Below the pieces are notes generated by a model. The model searched no databases and had not been told where the DNA came from. It worked only from the letters and a program-made list of their open reading frames with translations. A stretch of DNA of 64,000 nucleotides from Phorcus lineatus (lineage: Eukaryota; Mollusca; Gastropoda; Trochida; Trochidae), in assembly GCA_921293015.1 (NCBI GenBank), contig OV121088.1, positions 34,013,645 to 34,077,644 on the forward strand. Direction: 5' to 3'. Made by a program: the position numbers and the translations under genes. This document shows, one piece after another, positions 39,291 to 50,006 of the stretch; within the stretch, counting starts at the first letter, position 1, and every line of letters begins with the position of its first letter.

Positions 39291-40172
39291 GCGGCAAGCA
39301 AGCAGGAAGTCAAATCCATTATAAGAGCTGTGCTGATCCATTTACAAGCATTTAGTTCTCAGCTAAATCTTGCTTTATTGCTATTTCGGTACAATTGGTA
39401 GGATTTGGTAAATCATAAAATGTGTGTCTTTCAAGAAGAACGAGGTTTACTAGATCAAGTCAGATTAATGCTTGTTTATATCCTGAAGATTCTTTAAAGG
39501 TATTGTAAAGATAATCAGTGTCTGTGACCTAGCATTAGCAGAATTCCAAGCCTTAACATTAGAGATGATAAATGTGTCTGTATAGCCCACTCAACCAGAC
39601 GCATGCATCTTGAGTTGAGATAATAACAATCAAGATACCGGTAACAATAGTATATTAAGACATGAATCTTGTTCTACAATACAAATCTGTTAAAATTATT
39701 TGAAAATATTATCAATTTTAACTCCAATTTCAAACTTCATCTAACATTGATTTCATTTAACCCAATTTGATATGATTTTTCCAAATGAGCTGCACATGAT
39801 AATTGTTCGAAAGCCAACCAAAATCTATAAAAGAGCTCTGTTAAATAAAGTGAAACAAACAGCAAAGTAATCGAACATGGAGATCTCCTTGAGTTCGAGA
39901 CGTGTGATTTCCCAGACGCCCCATTGTATGACTCTCAAAATATTCATTAAAGCCTTTCTTTTTCGTAAATATGTGTTAAAATGATTACCTACGGTTTGAT
40001 ATGCAGTTTTTATTATCTGCACCTGATAGACAGAGGTATTTATTGAGACGGAATCCTTCTTGATACAGCGATAAGTTAAAACACTTACTGAATGGACACC
40101 ACTGTACTTTCTAGGGAAGAACGGGCTGTAGGATATTCTTGTCAGTGGAGACTTTTTGGTTATTTTTTTCCT

Positions 40173-40262
40173 TGAAGACCCACGGGCCCCGCTAACAGAG
40201 TCCCCTATGTTTATACTAGTATAAACATAGGGGACTCTGTTAGCGGGGCCCGTGTGAAGACC
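40173..40262. mobile_element. 74-bp perfect palindrome with 8-bp target-site duplication
   Basis: 40181-40217 and 40218-40254 are exact reverse complements (arm starts CACGGGCCCCGCTAACAGAG, centre ACTAGT). It is flanked by TGAAGACC at 40173-40180 and again at 40255-40262. The 8-bp duplication suggests a hAT-type insertion. No spacer and no mismatch, so it is young. Confidence 0.9.
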
Positions 40263-40783
40263 CCCTGCTTAGATGTAATCGTTTATGTAATTCCATGCCT
40301 ATCAACATACAAACAGGATAAGGCTGAGGAAAACGATTCATTTTATATATAAGTAAGTAAGAAGAATAAGTATCTGTTTTAAAATCTTCATAGTATATCT
40401 GTCTACCTTCACCTACACGGGGGAGGTGAATAGGGATTTATCGAACAAGTATTTCAGCTATTTAGCACGTGGATGTTTCCGGCCAAAACCGAGTAAGCTG
40501 ATCACTATAGGGAGGGATGGAAAAAAAGAAAGACGGAGAAAAAGATAAAGTGGATGAAAGACAGCAGAAGGATCTGAAGGATCCAACTCTCCTCTGACCG
40601 CCATTAATGATCCCGCTGCCGTAGGTTTTAAGGCCACGGCGATACACAAGCCTACGCACCACAATACGGTACTCCTTCAAATGGAGACACCTAAACGGCA
40701 TTTCAGTGACATAGCTGACATGTTTGGTGTATAATGGGATAGACAGACGATCAACTAAATAATTTAGTCATGATCGACATACT

Positions 40784-42453
40784 TTATTTGATAGAAAGGG
40801 GCTGCGAACAGTTGTTGGAACAGGGATGGAACCAACCAAGACATGGACAGAAGTCTCCGCAATCGGGATTGTTGGGATCGGGCTGGGACACCTGGTAGAC
40901 TGATCCTTTGGGTTGTACCACACCGTGCACGTCCTCGCATCCCACCACCTCACAGCAGCAACTGTTCTCAGACCACTATAGAAGATAGAACAATAACTTT
41001 ATGACGATTTTCAAGTATTCAACTACTCATAAAATTTTAGATTCACGAATCATATTATCATGATGATTAAAATGATGATTTCGAAAGAGAAGATTTGAAA
41101 TTATAAAGCCTTTTCTTCGTTCTAGCAAGTATGATTACAAGGTGATACATCAGGTGTAAAACTTTAAAAAAAAGTACAAAGCGAAAACAGAAGAATCAAA
41201 ATAAATTTTATTCACACCCAAGTAGTAGTATCTCGTTCGATGGCTGAAATCCTAATGAGATAAACATTATTGAATAACAGCCTTAAATGAAAACCGAAAT
41301 AATTTGAACCATGTGTCAATTGAAGGCAGACTTTCTATAATGATAGACATTAGTTGAACTTGAATAAGCCAGTGAATTCAAATGTCAGAAGGCCTATTGT
41401 AACGCTCAACCTCGATTGGTAACAAACATAAATCGTGAGAACGTTATGAACTTACATCTGATAGCAGAAGTGTTTTTATATGAAACCCTCTATGAATCTA
41501 CATCCTGATTTATGAGATTAGTTGGGGGAGGGATAGGGCAGTGGTTAGCGTGTTCGGCTTTGGATGAAGAGGTCCGTGGTTCGAATCCCGCCAGGGGCTC
41601 GGCAACTTTGTCTGCAATAGAGAACTGTTCTACACTCAGGTTTGGGTGCAATGCTACGGGTGCAATGCTACACCAAATTTCAGGGCAGTACCACCAATCG
41701 CTCGCTAGTTCCTGCCGATGCTCGCAGGTTTCACCATAATGCATAGCCACAATGGTGTTGCGGGCTTTCTCCCTCTAATAATACTAGCGGCCGCGATATA
41801 AGGGAAATACTCTTGGAAGCGACGTTAAACACTATATCACCTCACCTCACCTATGCGATTACATGTAGTCTTATAAGATTGATAACTCTGTGAAGCCACA
41901 GCCGCAATAAAATGACAGAAACCCTAAAATAATGAGTACTCTTAGAACAACTTTTCAACTGATGAGAGTAAATCATTATAAATAATATCCTATTAATCTA
42001 TGATTTCACTCAATGTTTGAATTCCCATCATATCAAAACCGTAATGAACCTTGACCATACAAAACGGCCAAGACCCTGTATGGGGCTTGATAACATATCT
42101 CCAATGACAGCGAACTCTAGATTGTCAACAACAAAAAGCTTCGCCCGAAGACAGAAACATAAGCTGATGCACATTTGTGAAACCTAACAACTCACCTGAT
42201 GACAGATGTTGTTTTCAAAGTAGTTTATGGGTGTATCGCAGGGATAGATATTCTTCTCCACTGTACCGTTGACACACGTGTACTCGTCACATCTTTGTTC
42301 TACCTTCTCCCCATCCTTCAATGTGTGTATTACGTCTAAAATACCTACTACACACGTCGGCTCCTCGGGTTGATCAAGGTTATCATCTTGAGTTACTTTA
42401 GTTCCTTTAACTATATTTGCAAAGAGCAGCGCCAAAAGGACATACAATAACAT
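40784..42453 (-). CDS. Secreted VWC-like cysteine-rich protein 1
   Basis: Two exons, 42196-42453 and 40784-40975, phase-0 GT/AG intron, 149 residues. Signal peptide MLLYVLLALLFANIVKG. Exon 1 has CVVGILDVIHTLKDGEKVEQ, RCDEYTCVNGT, YPCDTP and NNICHQ; exon 2 starts WSENSCCCEVVGC and ends with the CGDFCPCLG and PCSNNCSQ clusters, 14 cysteines after the signal. The spacing resembles von Willebrand factor C modules (C..CxCxNG..C, CC..C), the second one diverged. A TATATAA box on the minus strand at 42502-42508 lies about 50 bp upstream of the ATG. The intron contains a SINE. It is a tandem duplicate of the gene at 45179-46808. VWC proteins often bind BMPs or act as extracellular matrix or immune effectors; which applies here is unknown. 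Confidence 0.85.
41521..41851 (+). repeat. tRNA-derived SINE, copy 3 (full length)
   Basis: The best-preserved copy: A box region TAGGGCAGTGGTTAGCG, perfect B box GGTTCGAATCC, body, and tail CTCACCTCACC. GGGTGCAATGCTAC is duplicated inside. It lies in the intron of VWC-like gene 1, antisense to it. Confidence 0.92.
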
Positions 42454-42501
42454 TGTTACTCGCTATGTCTTCACGACAATGACTCTCAGAAAGAGAACGT
42501 G

Positions 42502-42508
42502 TTATATA
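42502..42508 (-). promoter_or_regulatory. TATA box of VWC-like gene 1
   Basis: TATATAA on the minus strand about 50 bp upstream of the ATG, followed by GAGAGTCATTGTCG, which is also present in the 5' UTR of gene 2 and in part in gene 3. Confidence 0.65.
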
Positions 42509-42513
42509 ACGGT

Positions 42514-45060
42514 GAAATTATTTTAAAAATACACTTTTTATTTTTAAAAAAGAAGATATTGAATACAGCATGTGGCAGCTGGTACGTTGATGTGTCATAT
42601 GTACTGAAGATAATAAAAGGATTTATCTCTTTCATGCGTAATTATCATGTTATTCGAAATTGATATTAATCTGTGAATCTTCATAATTCAGCTACCCGGG
42701 GGTTACTTTAGTATCACCAGCAATGCCGCCAGTAATGGGCTATGAACAAAATCTAACATATGATTACCCTCTTATCTCAGTGAATGTGATAATGTGGCAT
42801 TTAGAACAATTTAAGGGGTGTTGTCGTTGCTTGTAATCAATCGAAGTACTATTAGTAAGGGTTATTATGTTTGTACGAGAGATACACGTGTAGTCAAGCA
42901 TGTGGTTGAGGGTTTGGCTACTCTCTTTTAAGATAAAACTGTATGGATTGGAATATTTTAACATTGAATCATATTCTGTGTAGTTTACAATATACTCGAA
43001 TCAGACCATTTGCATATCAATTGAATATGCAAATATAGTCTACATTTTGTAACATTAGTTGCAGACAACTTTAAATTGATGTTTAATTGTAGTCCATTAC
43101 GTTGTCTGTTAGACCGAATGTCTTTGAAAACATGTAGACTTTATGAATCTAAAAGGTAAACGGAGTATAGCCATTTACTTAAGAAAAACGCGTAATAATA
43201 TCCAACGCTGGCCTGAAAAATCACTCCTTATAATTATTCCTTTATATTGCATTAGTGATTTTTTTCAGTAACTAAAGGCCCTCTACAAAAAAAACAAGGT
43301 ACACAGATTTTGGCAGCGGAAATTGACTTGCTTGTTCAATTTACCACTGTTTTTATGTGAATGTGGTATTTTCGTTGATGAAGTGCATGCCTATACAAGA
43401 AGCGCTTATGTTTATCATAACATCACAATATTAAATGGGCATTAGTTTTCTTTACAATTTTCATGACAAACATTAGTTCTTCTCATATGAAATAGAGGTT
43501 CATTACTCAAAATTGGCATCCGTAGTCTAAGAAAAAATTATCTAGTATCAAGCAAAGGCCAATTTCATGTCATTTGAGTTGGGGGAAATTGATTTCAATT
43601 GCCCAACTGAAAATGGTACGTTCGTTATAGAATTGCCTCTTTTTTATTTAAAAAAGCATTGCCTTGCGATCGGTATCATTTATTCTTGCTTTTGTGTGTT
43701 GACTTTATTCATCCTAGAAAACATGCTCCTGCTCCTTTAAATATTGGTTTGTGAACTTGCTTTTTGATTCGGACTTTGTCTCTGAGGATAAACTTGGGTC
43801 CTTTTAGTTTGCCGTCAAAATGCATACAAAGATTACAAGAGTGAGAATCTTAACGGTTATGGAGAAACTGAGTCCTTTATCAGGATTATTTATTGTCCTT
43901 TGTTATTACACTGTTTGAATGCATTATAAATTTTTACAGAATCAGAAGACAAAGAATTTTATGAAGCCTTTTTTCTAACGAGAGCGACCTTTCGGTATAG
44001 GTTCTTATACCGTTTCCTTTATCATTTATAATATTAATAAATAGTGTTAAATATTCATGTGAGGATGTGAGCTTTCCCATATTGGAATAATTATAAAAGG
44101 TATTTTGTCATTAACGTAAGAACACTTTCTTGCAAGTTCTTAAAACCTTGAGCGCGCAAAATAATTGTTATGAAAATCTCGATCAATTAAACTTTGTTTA
44201 CACATTAAATCATTAAAGCTTTGTCATTATGAGGTCTTTTCTTCAAATAATGACAACATATCGTTGTGAAGTGTAATGGCGCCAGATTGTCGTCTTTCCA
44301 AGTATATATGGGTGTTCAAAAAACGGGAATGGAAAAGTACCCAACTGTTTTTTTTACTAATAGTTAAATTTTGAGAGAAAAGTTTTGAGATTAGTATGAT
44401 GTATTGTTTAAAAGGAACATGTGACGAAAGTTTTTGAAAATGATTTTCAAAGAGACTAGGGGTAAAACTTGATACATCCCTTTAGTTCCTTTCAAAGAAC
44501 AATGTATACCAGCTTGATAATCGACTATACTGGGTTTTTTTTAGTCATTGGGCTCATCTCAAGTCTCCATCGGTCAGGCATCGTAGTATAAGATTGCAGA
44601 TGTTTATGGTTATCCACGATATCATTATCCAACCAAGTGTCATCTGATATTACATATAACAAGACAAAATGATTAATGTTACCAATATACGAGGTTTGTA
44701 TAGGATATTTTTACTCAATCAACGAATGTTGGCATATTTGACGACATGTGGATGCTATTTTATATATGATCCAAATTATTTTGCAATACTTATCAGTAAA
44801 AGCATGAACATCCGAACACACTGCCATAAGGCTTCCTGGGCAGTGATCTCAGTGAGGTTATAACATTAGAACGTCATCCGCATTATGACATCAACCTGGT
44901 GACGTCATATTACTGTCACCTGAGTGAGGTGATGGTGTAATTATAGCATTATGACGATTTGATAGTAGTGATACCAGATTGAAGATATAATCTGAACACA
45001 TATATCTGATTATCTATAATGAGAGCCAGTTTTGGATGATAAATGAAATATCCAAATTCC
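42514..45060. other. Spacer between VWC-like genes 1 and 2
   Basis: 42640-42850 matches the upstream region of gene 2 (about 46970-47190), so the duplicated unit includes promoter DNA. 44633-45045 is the partner of the dispersed repeat at 17757-18240. No further exon is recognised. Confidence 0.55.
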
Positions 45061-45178
45061 ATATCTGTAATTTCAGGAGGGTATCTGCCTGAGATGAACT
45101 GTCAAAATTAACATGTGTATTTCCAGTGCATTATTGGGTTGACAGGCGAATAAGTAAACGGTGAAACCGGGACATGGT

Positions 45179-46808
45179 TTATTTGAGAGGAAGGGGCTGC
45201 GAACAGCTTTTGAAGTAACAGCGGCTGGCCCATCCAAGACATGGACAGAACTCTCCGCAACCGGGATTGTTGGGATCGGGCTGGGACACCTGGTAGTCTG
45301 ATCCTTTGGGATGTAACACACCGTGCACGTCCTCGCATCCCACCACCTCACAGCAGCATCTGTCCTCAGACCACTATAGAAGATAGAACAATAACTTTGT
45401 GACGATTTTCATGTAATCAACTACCCATAAAACTTTAAATTCACGAATCAGTTTATCATGATCGCAGCAGCATCTGTCCTCAGACCACCGGGTTAAGATG
45501 AGAACAATAACTTGTGGATTTGTGGTCAGTCATATTTAATTATCAACTTCATTAAAACTTGTGAATTGAAAAATGATGATTATTATTCTGATGATTGATA
45601 ATGATGATGACGGAAGACCAGGGTCATGACAAGACTTAGCCCTGTCTTTGTTTTATCAATTAAAACTTGATATATAAGATTTGAAACTTACAACAATGTT
45701 ACAAGACAAGTATAGAAGAGGAGAGATACATCATGTTAACGAATATGTCAAATGTGTCTCTCATGACAAATATTCCTTCCGATGACAGAATCTTAAACGT
45801 TTAAATTCTAAACTGGAACATTTATTGATGCGATAAATCCTAGAGTAATTTAAACACAGCCTCATAAGAAAACAGAACTATTTTTGACGATACACAGTCT
45901 TTGAACAGATTGTAAATAGGATACTGATTTCCTATTGTTATAAATAATCTGTCTTCAATGATTAGCAGAATGATTGGTGGACCACAAACGTAAAATGATG
46001 TCCGAAAGCCTACAATAATGCTAACGTTACTGGTATTCGCCTACAGCCTCAATAGAAAACAGAAACACATAATAGTGAACACACTGTGAAATTACAATCT
46101 CAGTGACTCGAAGACAGACATCATATAATGATGCACACTCTATGAAACTCAAACAGCAATTATTGACAGAAATGCTACAATTATAACAGGTCTTTAAACC
46201 GTCATCTTCATTGATATTTTGATAAAAAACATAGAATGAACTTACAACCTTTAATAGATTCTCAAATGCACGAACTAAGAGTCTTATAAAACATCTTTAA
46301 TTATTTACAAATCTACAATCCTCTATAACCTTATAATTAATATTTAATGTGATGACGAAATACACAATTCAATGTGCATTTGCTGAATATAAATCCTTCC
46401 TTGATGAAAGATGCCATTAACAACTGAATTAGAAGCTTGATTGCAGAACCATAATAATTTAAAAAAATTAAAAAGTGTACAAACTAATGCGTCACTTCAT
46501 TACAATATACATAACATGATGCACATTTGTGGAACCTAACAACTTACCTGATGACAAATGTTGTCTTCAAAGTAGTTTATGGGTGTATCACACGGGTAGA
46601 TATTCTCCTTCACTGTGCCGTTGACACATGTGTACTCGTCACACCTGTGTTCTACCTTCTCCCCATTCCTTAGGATAATCATCATGTCGGTGATACCCAC
46701 TGTACACGTCGGCTCCTCAGGTTGAACATCGTCTTCATCTACTCGAGTTATCCTAGTCCCTGTCGCCATGTGGGTACTCAGCACAACGAGGAGGACATTC
46801 ATCAACAT
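45179..46808 (-). CDS. Secreted VWC-like cysteine-rich protein 2
   Basis: Exons 46548-46808 and 45179-45373, phase-0 intron, 151 residues. The ATG at 46808 is chosen by homology with gene 1 and because it starts the signal peptide MLMNVLLVVLSTHMATG; the frame is open further upstream. It shares QPEEPTC, GEKVE, RCDEYTCVNGTV, YPCDTPINYFE, NICHQ and, in exon 2, CCCEVVGCEDVHGV and SQPDPNNP with gene 1; the C-terminal loop differs most (LGWASRCYFKSCSQP). A TATAAAA box is at 46851-46857. A stray duplicate of the start of exon 2 lies at 45463-45489. A recent tandem copy of gene 1. Confidence 0.87.
45463..45489 (-). pseudogene. Duplicated fragment of VWC exon 2
   Basis: About 27 bp equal to the start of exon 2 (minus strand TGGTCTGAGGACAGATGCTG) stands alone about 90 bp upstream of the real exon, preceded by CCGG in place of a proper acceptor. 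Confidence 0.7.
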
Positions 46809-46850
46809 TGTTTCTCGTGGTGGGTGCTTGCCGACAATGACTCTCAACGT

Positions 46851-46857
46851 TTTTATA
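46851..46857 (-). promoter_or_regulatory. TATA box of VWC-like gene 2
   Basis: TATAAAA on the minus strand 43 bp upstream of the ATG; the GAGAGTCATTGTCG element follows. Confidence 0.65.
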
Positions 46858-47717
46858 CGCTGTATCAAGTAGATATAATCCCTTTTACTTGTATTGCAGA
46901 GCAGTAGCGGCATGAACAGAGATGTAATAAAAGTACGGAAGACAATTAAAGGGTGTATCTATTTCATGTGCTATTATCATAAGTAGTTAATATTAATCTG
47001 TAAATTTTCATAATTCAGCTACCTGGGGTTGCTTTGATATCATCATGTCGTTGCCGTGAAATGCTGAGTAATTGACTTTGGACAATGTTTGATATACGAT
47101 TACCCTCTTATCAGCTCATGTGGTCTTGTGGCATTAACAATGCCATTTTAAAACGCAGTTTGTCTTGCTTGTCGTAAATTGAAGCACACATACTATGGGT
47201 TAATTAGATTCATTATTTTGTGTAAATCACAAGTCTCCTCATCACTGTATGTCAAGATCTTACGCGAGCATTAGTTTATGATGATGTTCTAGTATAGTTC
47301 ATGGTGTATCGGTTATGTCGAATTCCTGACGAATAGACCTTGACTTAGTTGAGTTTATTCCCCTTTAACCTAAATACGTGCATAGTGATCACCTCGCCAA
47401 AGAATAGTAGCGTCCAATAATTGGTGGTTGCACGATGAAGCGCGTGCGTGGTAATCGGTGTACAAGGGCCACGAGTACGTGGAGTATTTGACAGGCATAA
47501 ATTAAGACATTATCAATGACCTTTATTTCATTCTAAACATCCAGATATTTTTCAACGGTTCATTGCTGCATCCATGTATAAAAGTAAAACGTCTTTAGCT
47601 TTTGAAGAAATCACGCCTTACATACTTATTCATTTGATCATTGTTTTATGTGAACATCTAAGTTTCTTTGAAATATCTGTCTAATATGTAGAACACACCT
47701 GTAGACTATATGACATT

Positions 47718-47985
47718 AGGTTACCCTCAGGCACCAATGTAACCTTAGTGCAATGTAAGAAGATTGCACTAAGGTAAACTTTAATGTTACATTTTTTTGT
47801 GCAACCGCTACATACAGTGATTACAAGGATGTGCAATTTTACCAACTATTAAGGTTACCTTCAGGCACCGATGTAACCTTAGTGCAATGTTAGAAGATTG
47901 CACTAAGGTAACCTTTAATGTTACATTGTTTTGTGCAACTGCTACATACAGGGATTACAAGGGTGTGCAATTTTACTAGCTATGA
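47718..47985. repeat. Two tandem 134-bp units with an internal inverted repeat
   Basis: Each unit starts AGGTTACC and contains ACCTTAGTGCAATGT and GATTGCACTAAGGT, which pair as a hairpin. The 19-mer TAACCTTAGTGCAATGTTA is shared with the element at 2696-2815. Confidence 0.85.
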
Positions 47986-47989
47986 CGTC

Positions 47990-50000
47990 CCATTTCAAAC
48001 GATAATGCATATTAATTCCTTTTTATTTATTATTGTATCACAAATAAAGTTGTACATTCGTTCGATGAGGTGATCCTTGTGCACATATAGATCTTAGTTA
48101 AGGTATTTCCGATATGTCCAGACGTATAACCTCTGAAATGAAAAACAAAATGGAATAACGTTTCGTAATACCAATTTCAAAAGGTTCTTAATAGATTTTG
48201 TCGATGGAATATATAACATTAAACAAAAACAGAAAAATCATGATATGTTTTTCAGCCCTCGGGATATCCTTAACAATATCCATTTCTAATGATAACGTTG
48301 TTAAAACGTTGTGACCCTGAAAGGTCACGCTTGGAAACATAATAAGAAAGCAAATCAGATATCAGTGTGAACTGTAATGTCGCCTATTAGATGGTTGTGA
48401 ACTATTGAAGTGAACAATATGTTTAGACCGTCGTATTTCTGTCTGAATTACCAACCTAACTAGTCAAAGGGTCGTTTGAAATTTTTTACTTTTGTTTTTG
48501 CTATTACCTTGAGGTCAGTATTGCAAGTTTTGTTAGGCAAATAAAGTGAACGTACGAAATGGCATACACATTTAATGTTGCAGATTGCAGGATAATCATT
48601 TTACACTCAATAAAAGGACTCCTTACAAGAAAGTACAAAATTGCCTTTAGCTACGCGTATCCATTTCCCAAGCTCAAATGATTAAAAGGTGTTGACACAA
48701 AGATGGCCTAATGTAGTTTTTGCGTTATGCGTGATAATTTCTTCTACAACTATATATAATCGGAATATAAATGGAATGTTTGACCCCCTGAAGATCATTC
48801 ATTTTGCATAAATTAACGTTATTTTGGAAAATGTTAAAAATTGATTTTAGAAGTAACGTGTTTCATTGCTTGTAAGGAGGGGGGGGGGGGGGGGGGGGTG
48901 TTTATCTCCCATTAAATAATGAAAATAATGAACACGATCCTTATAATTTCATATCTTTTACGATGAAGATGTTCAAATACAGTTGACCAAGCGGTTTTTC
49001 AAATGTAGATATTTTGAATTTCGTTCTCAAGGAAAGTTCGGGTGTTGTAACAACGGTTTCACAGCGTTCAAAGGTTAGAAAAGTGTCACAAGTGCAAATA
49101 TAGAGAACAGTAAGGCTGCATTTCCACGTTTTTGTTAGGAAACTAAATTTTTTTAATACTTTTTTAGGATGGCAGTTCTAAAAAACAATTATATGTTCTG
49201 ATAGGTTTCACGAATGCATCTCCCCACTTGATTAATGGGTGTTCCCACTGAATTGGCCTCCAGAACTTCTACTTGATAATTTGATCTAAAATACGGAAAC
49301 TCGGGTCAATCGTATCTTTTGGAAAAATGTTTGACCATCTGAAGATAATACATTTGGCATAAATAAAAAATAATTAAAGAAATAAAATTACGCAAAACGT
49401 ACTACTTTCTCTTTATATATATATAAGATAGCAACAAAGAAGGACTCTGACCATCTCCCAATTGCTATTGACATGATAACATCACGTGACCAACCAGTTG
49501 CACGTGAAACATGATGTCAACCTCGCACTCACACCACGTCATTACACGGAGGGTGAACAACTAAATACACTGTTAGGTTTTCTGAGCTAGTATTTTGAAT
49601 TATTTTCGAACATGTTAGGGTTGTTATATCAACGCTTCTTTGAAATGTTTTCCAGACCAATTCCATCATCAACACAATTTACCAAAATCACAACGATTGG
49701 GAAAAACGAAAAAGGACGGAAATTCAGTCAATATATATAGTGCACATTCATCTATTTTTTGAGACACCATTGATATAGTGTTTTGAAGGAAACAGATGAT
49801 GAGAAAATTGCTTTATCACTAACATGAATGCGTGCATGTGCTACTGGCAGGTTGTTATAGCTGTGTTCGTCAATATATAGCACCGTTTATATTAGATCAT
49901 TGATGAATAGAATATAAAATATTCACACAAACATCTATTATTACTAAATCTCATTAGGTGATGATAGCAATGCTTCAATTGCACTTATTCACTACTCGCA
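47990..50000. other. Intergenic, with a poly(G) tract
   Basis: A run of about 18 G lies at 48878-48898. No gene is recognised. Confidence 0.5.
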
Positions 50001-50006
50001 TATATT

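Noticed and set aside
40460-40720. Less AT-rich stretch with minus-strand ORFs
   Set aside because: No recognised domain, no splice chain and no repeat partner in the window; possibly an unidentified repeat.
41490-41750. ORFs over the SINE on both strands
   Set aside because: They lie wholly inside a tRNA-derived repeat.
45073-45351. Minus-strand ORF MRWWDARTCTV…
   Set aside because: Wrong frame over VWC exon 2; the cysteine-bearing frame joins exon 1 in phase. The same applies to 40768-40953 and 49985-50197.
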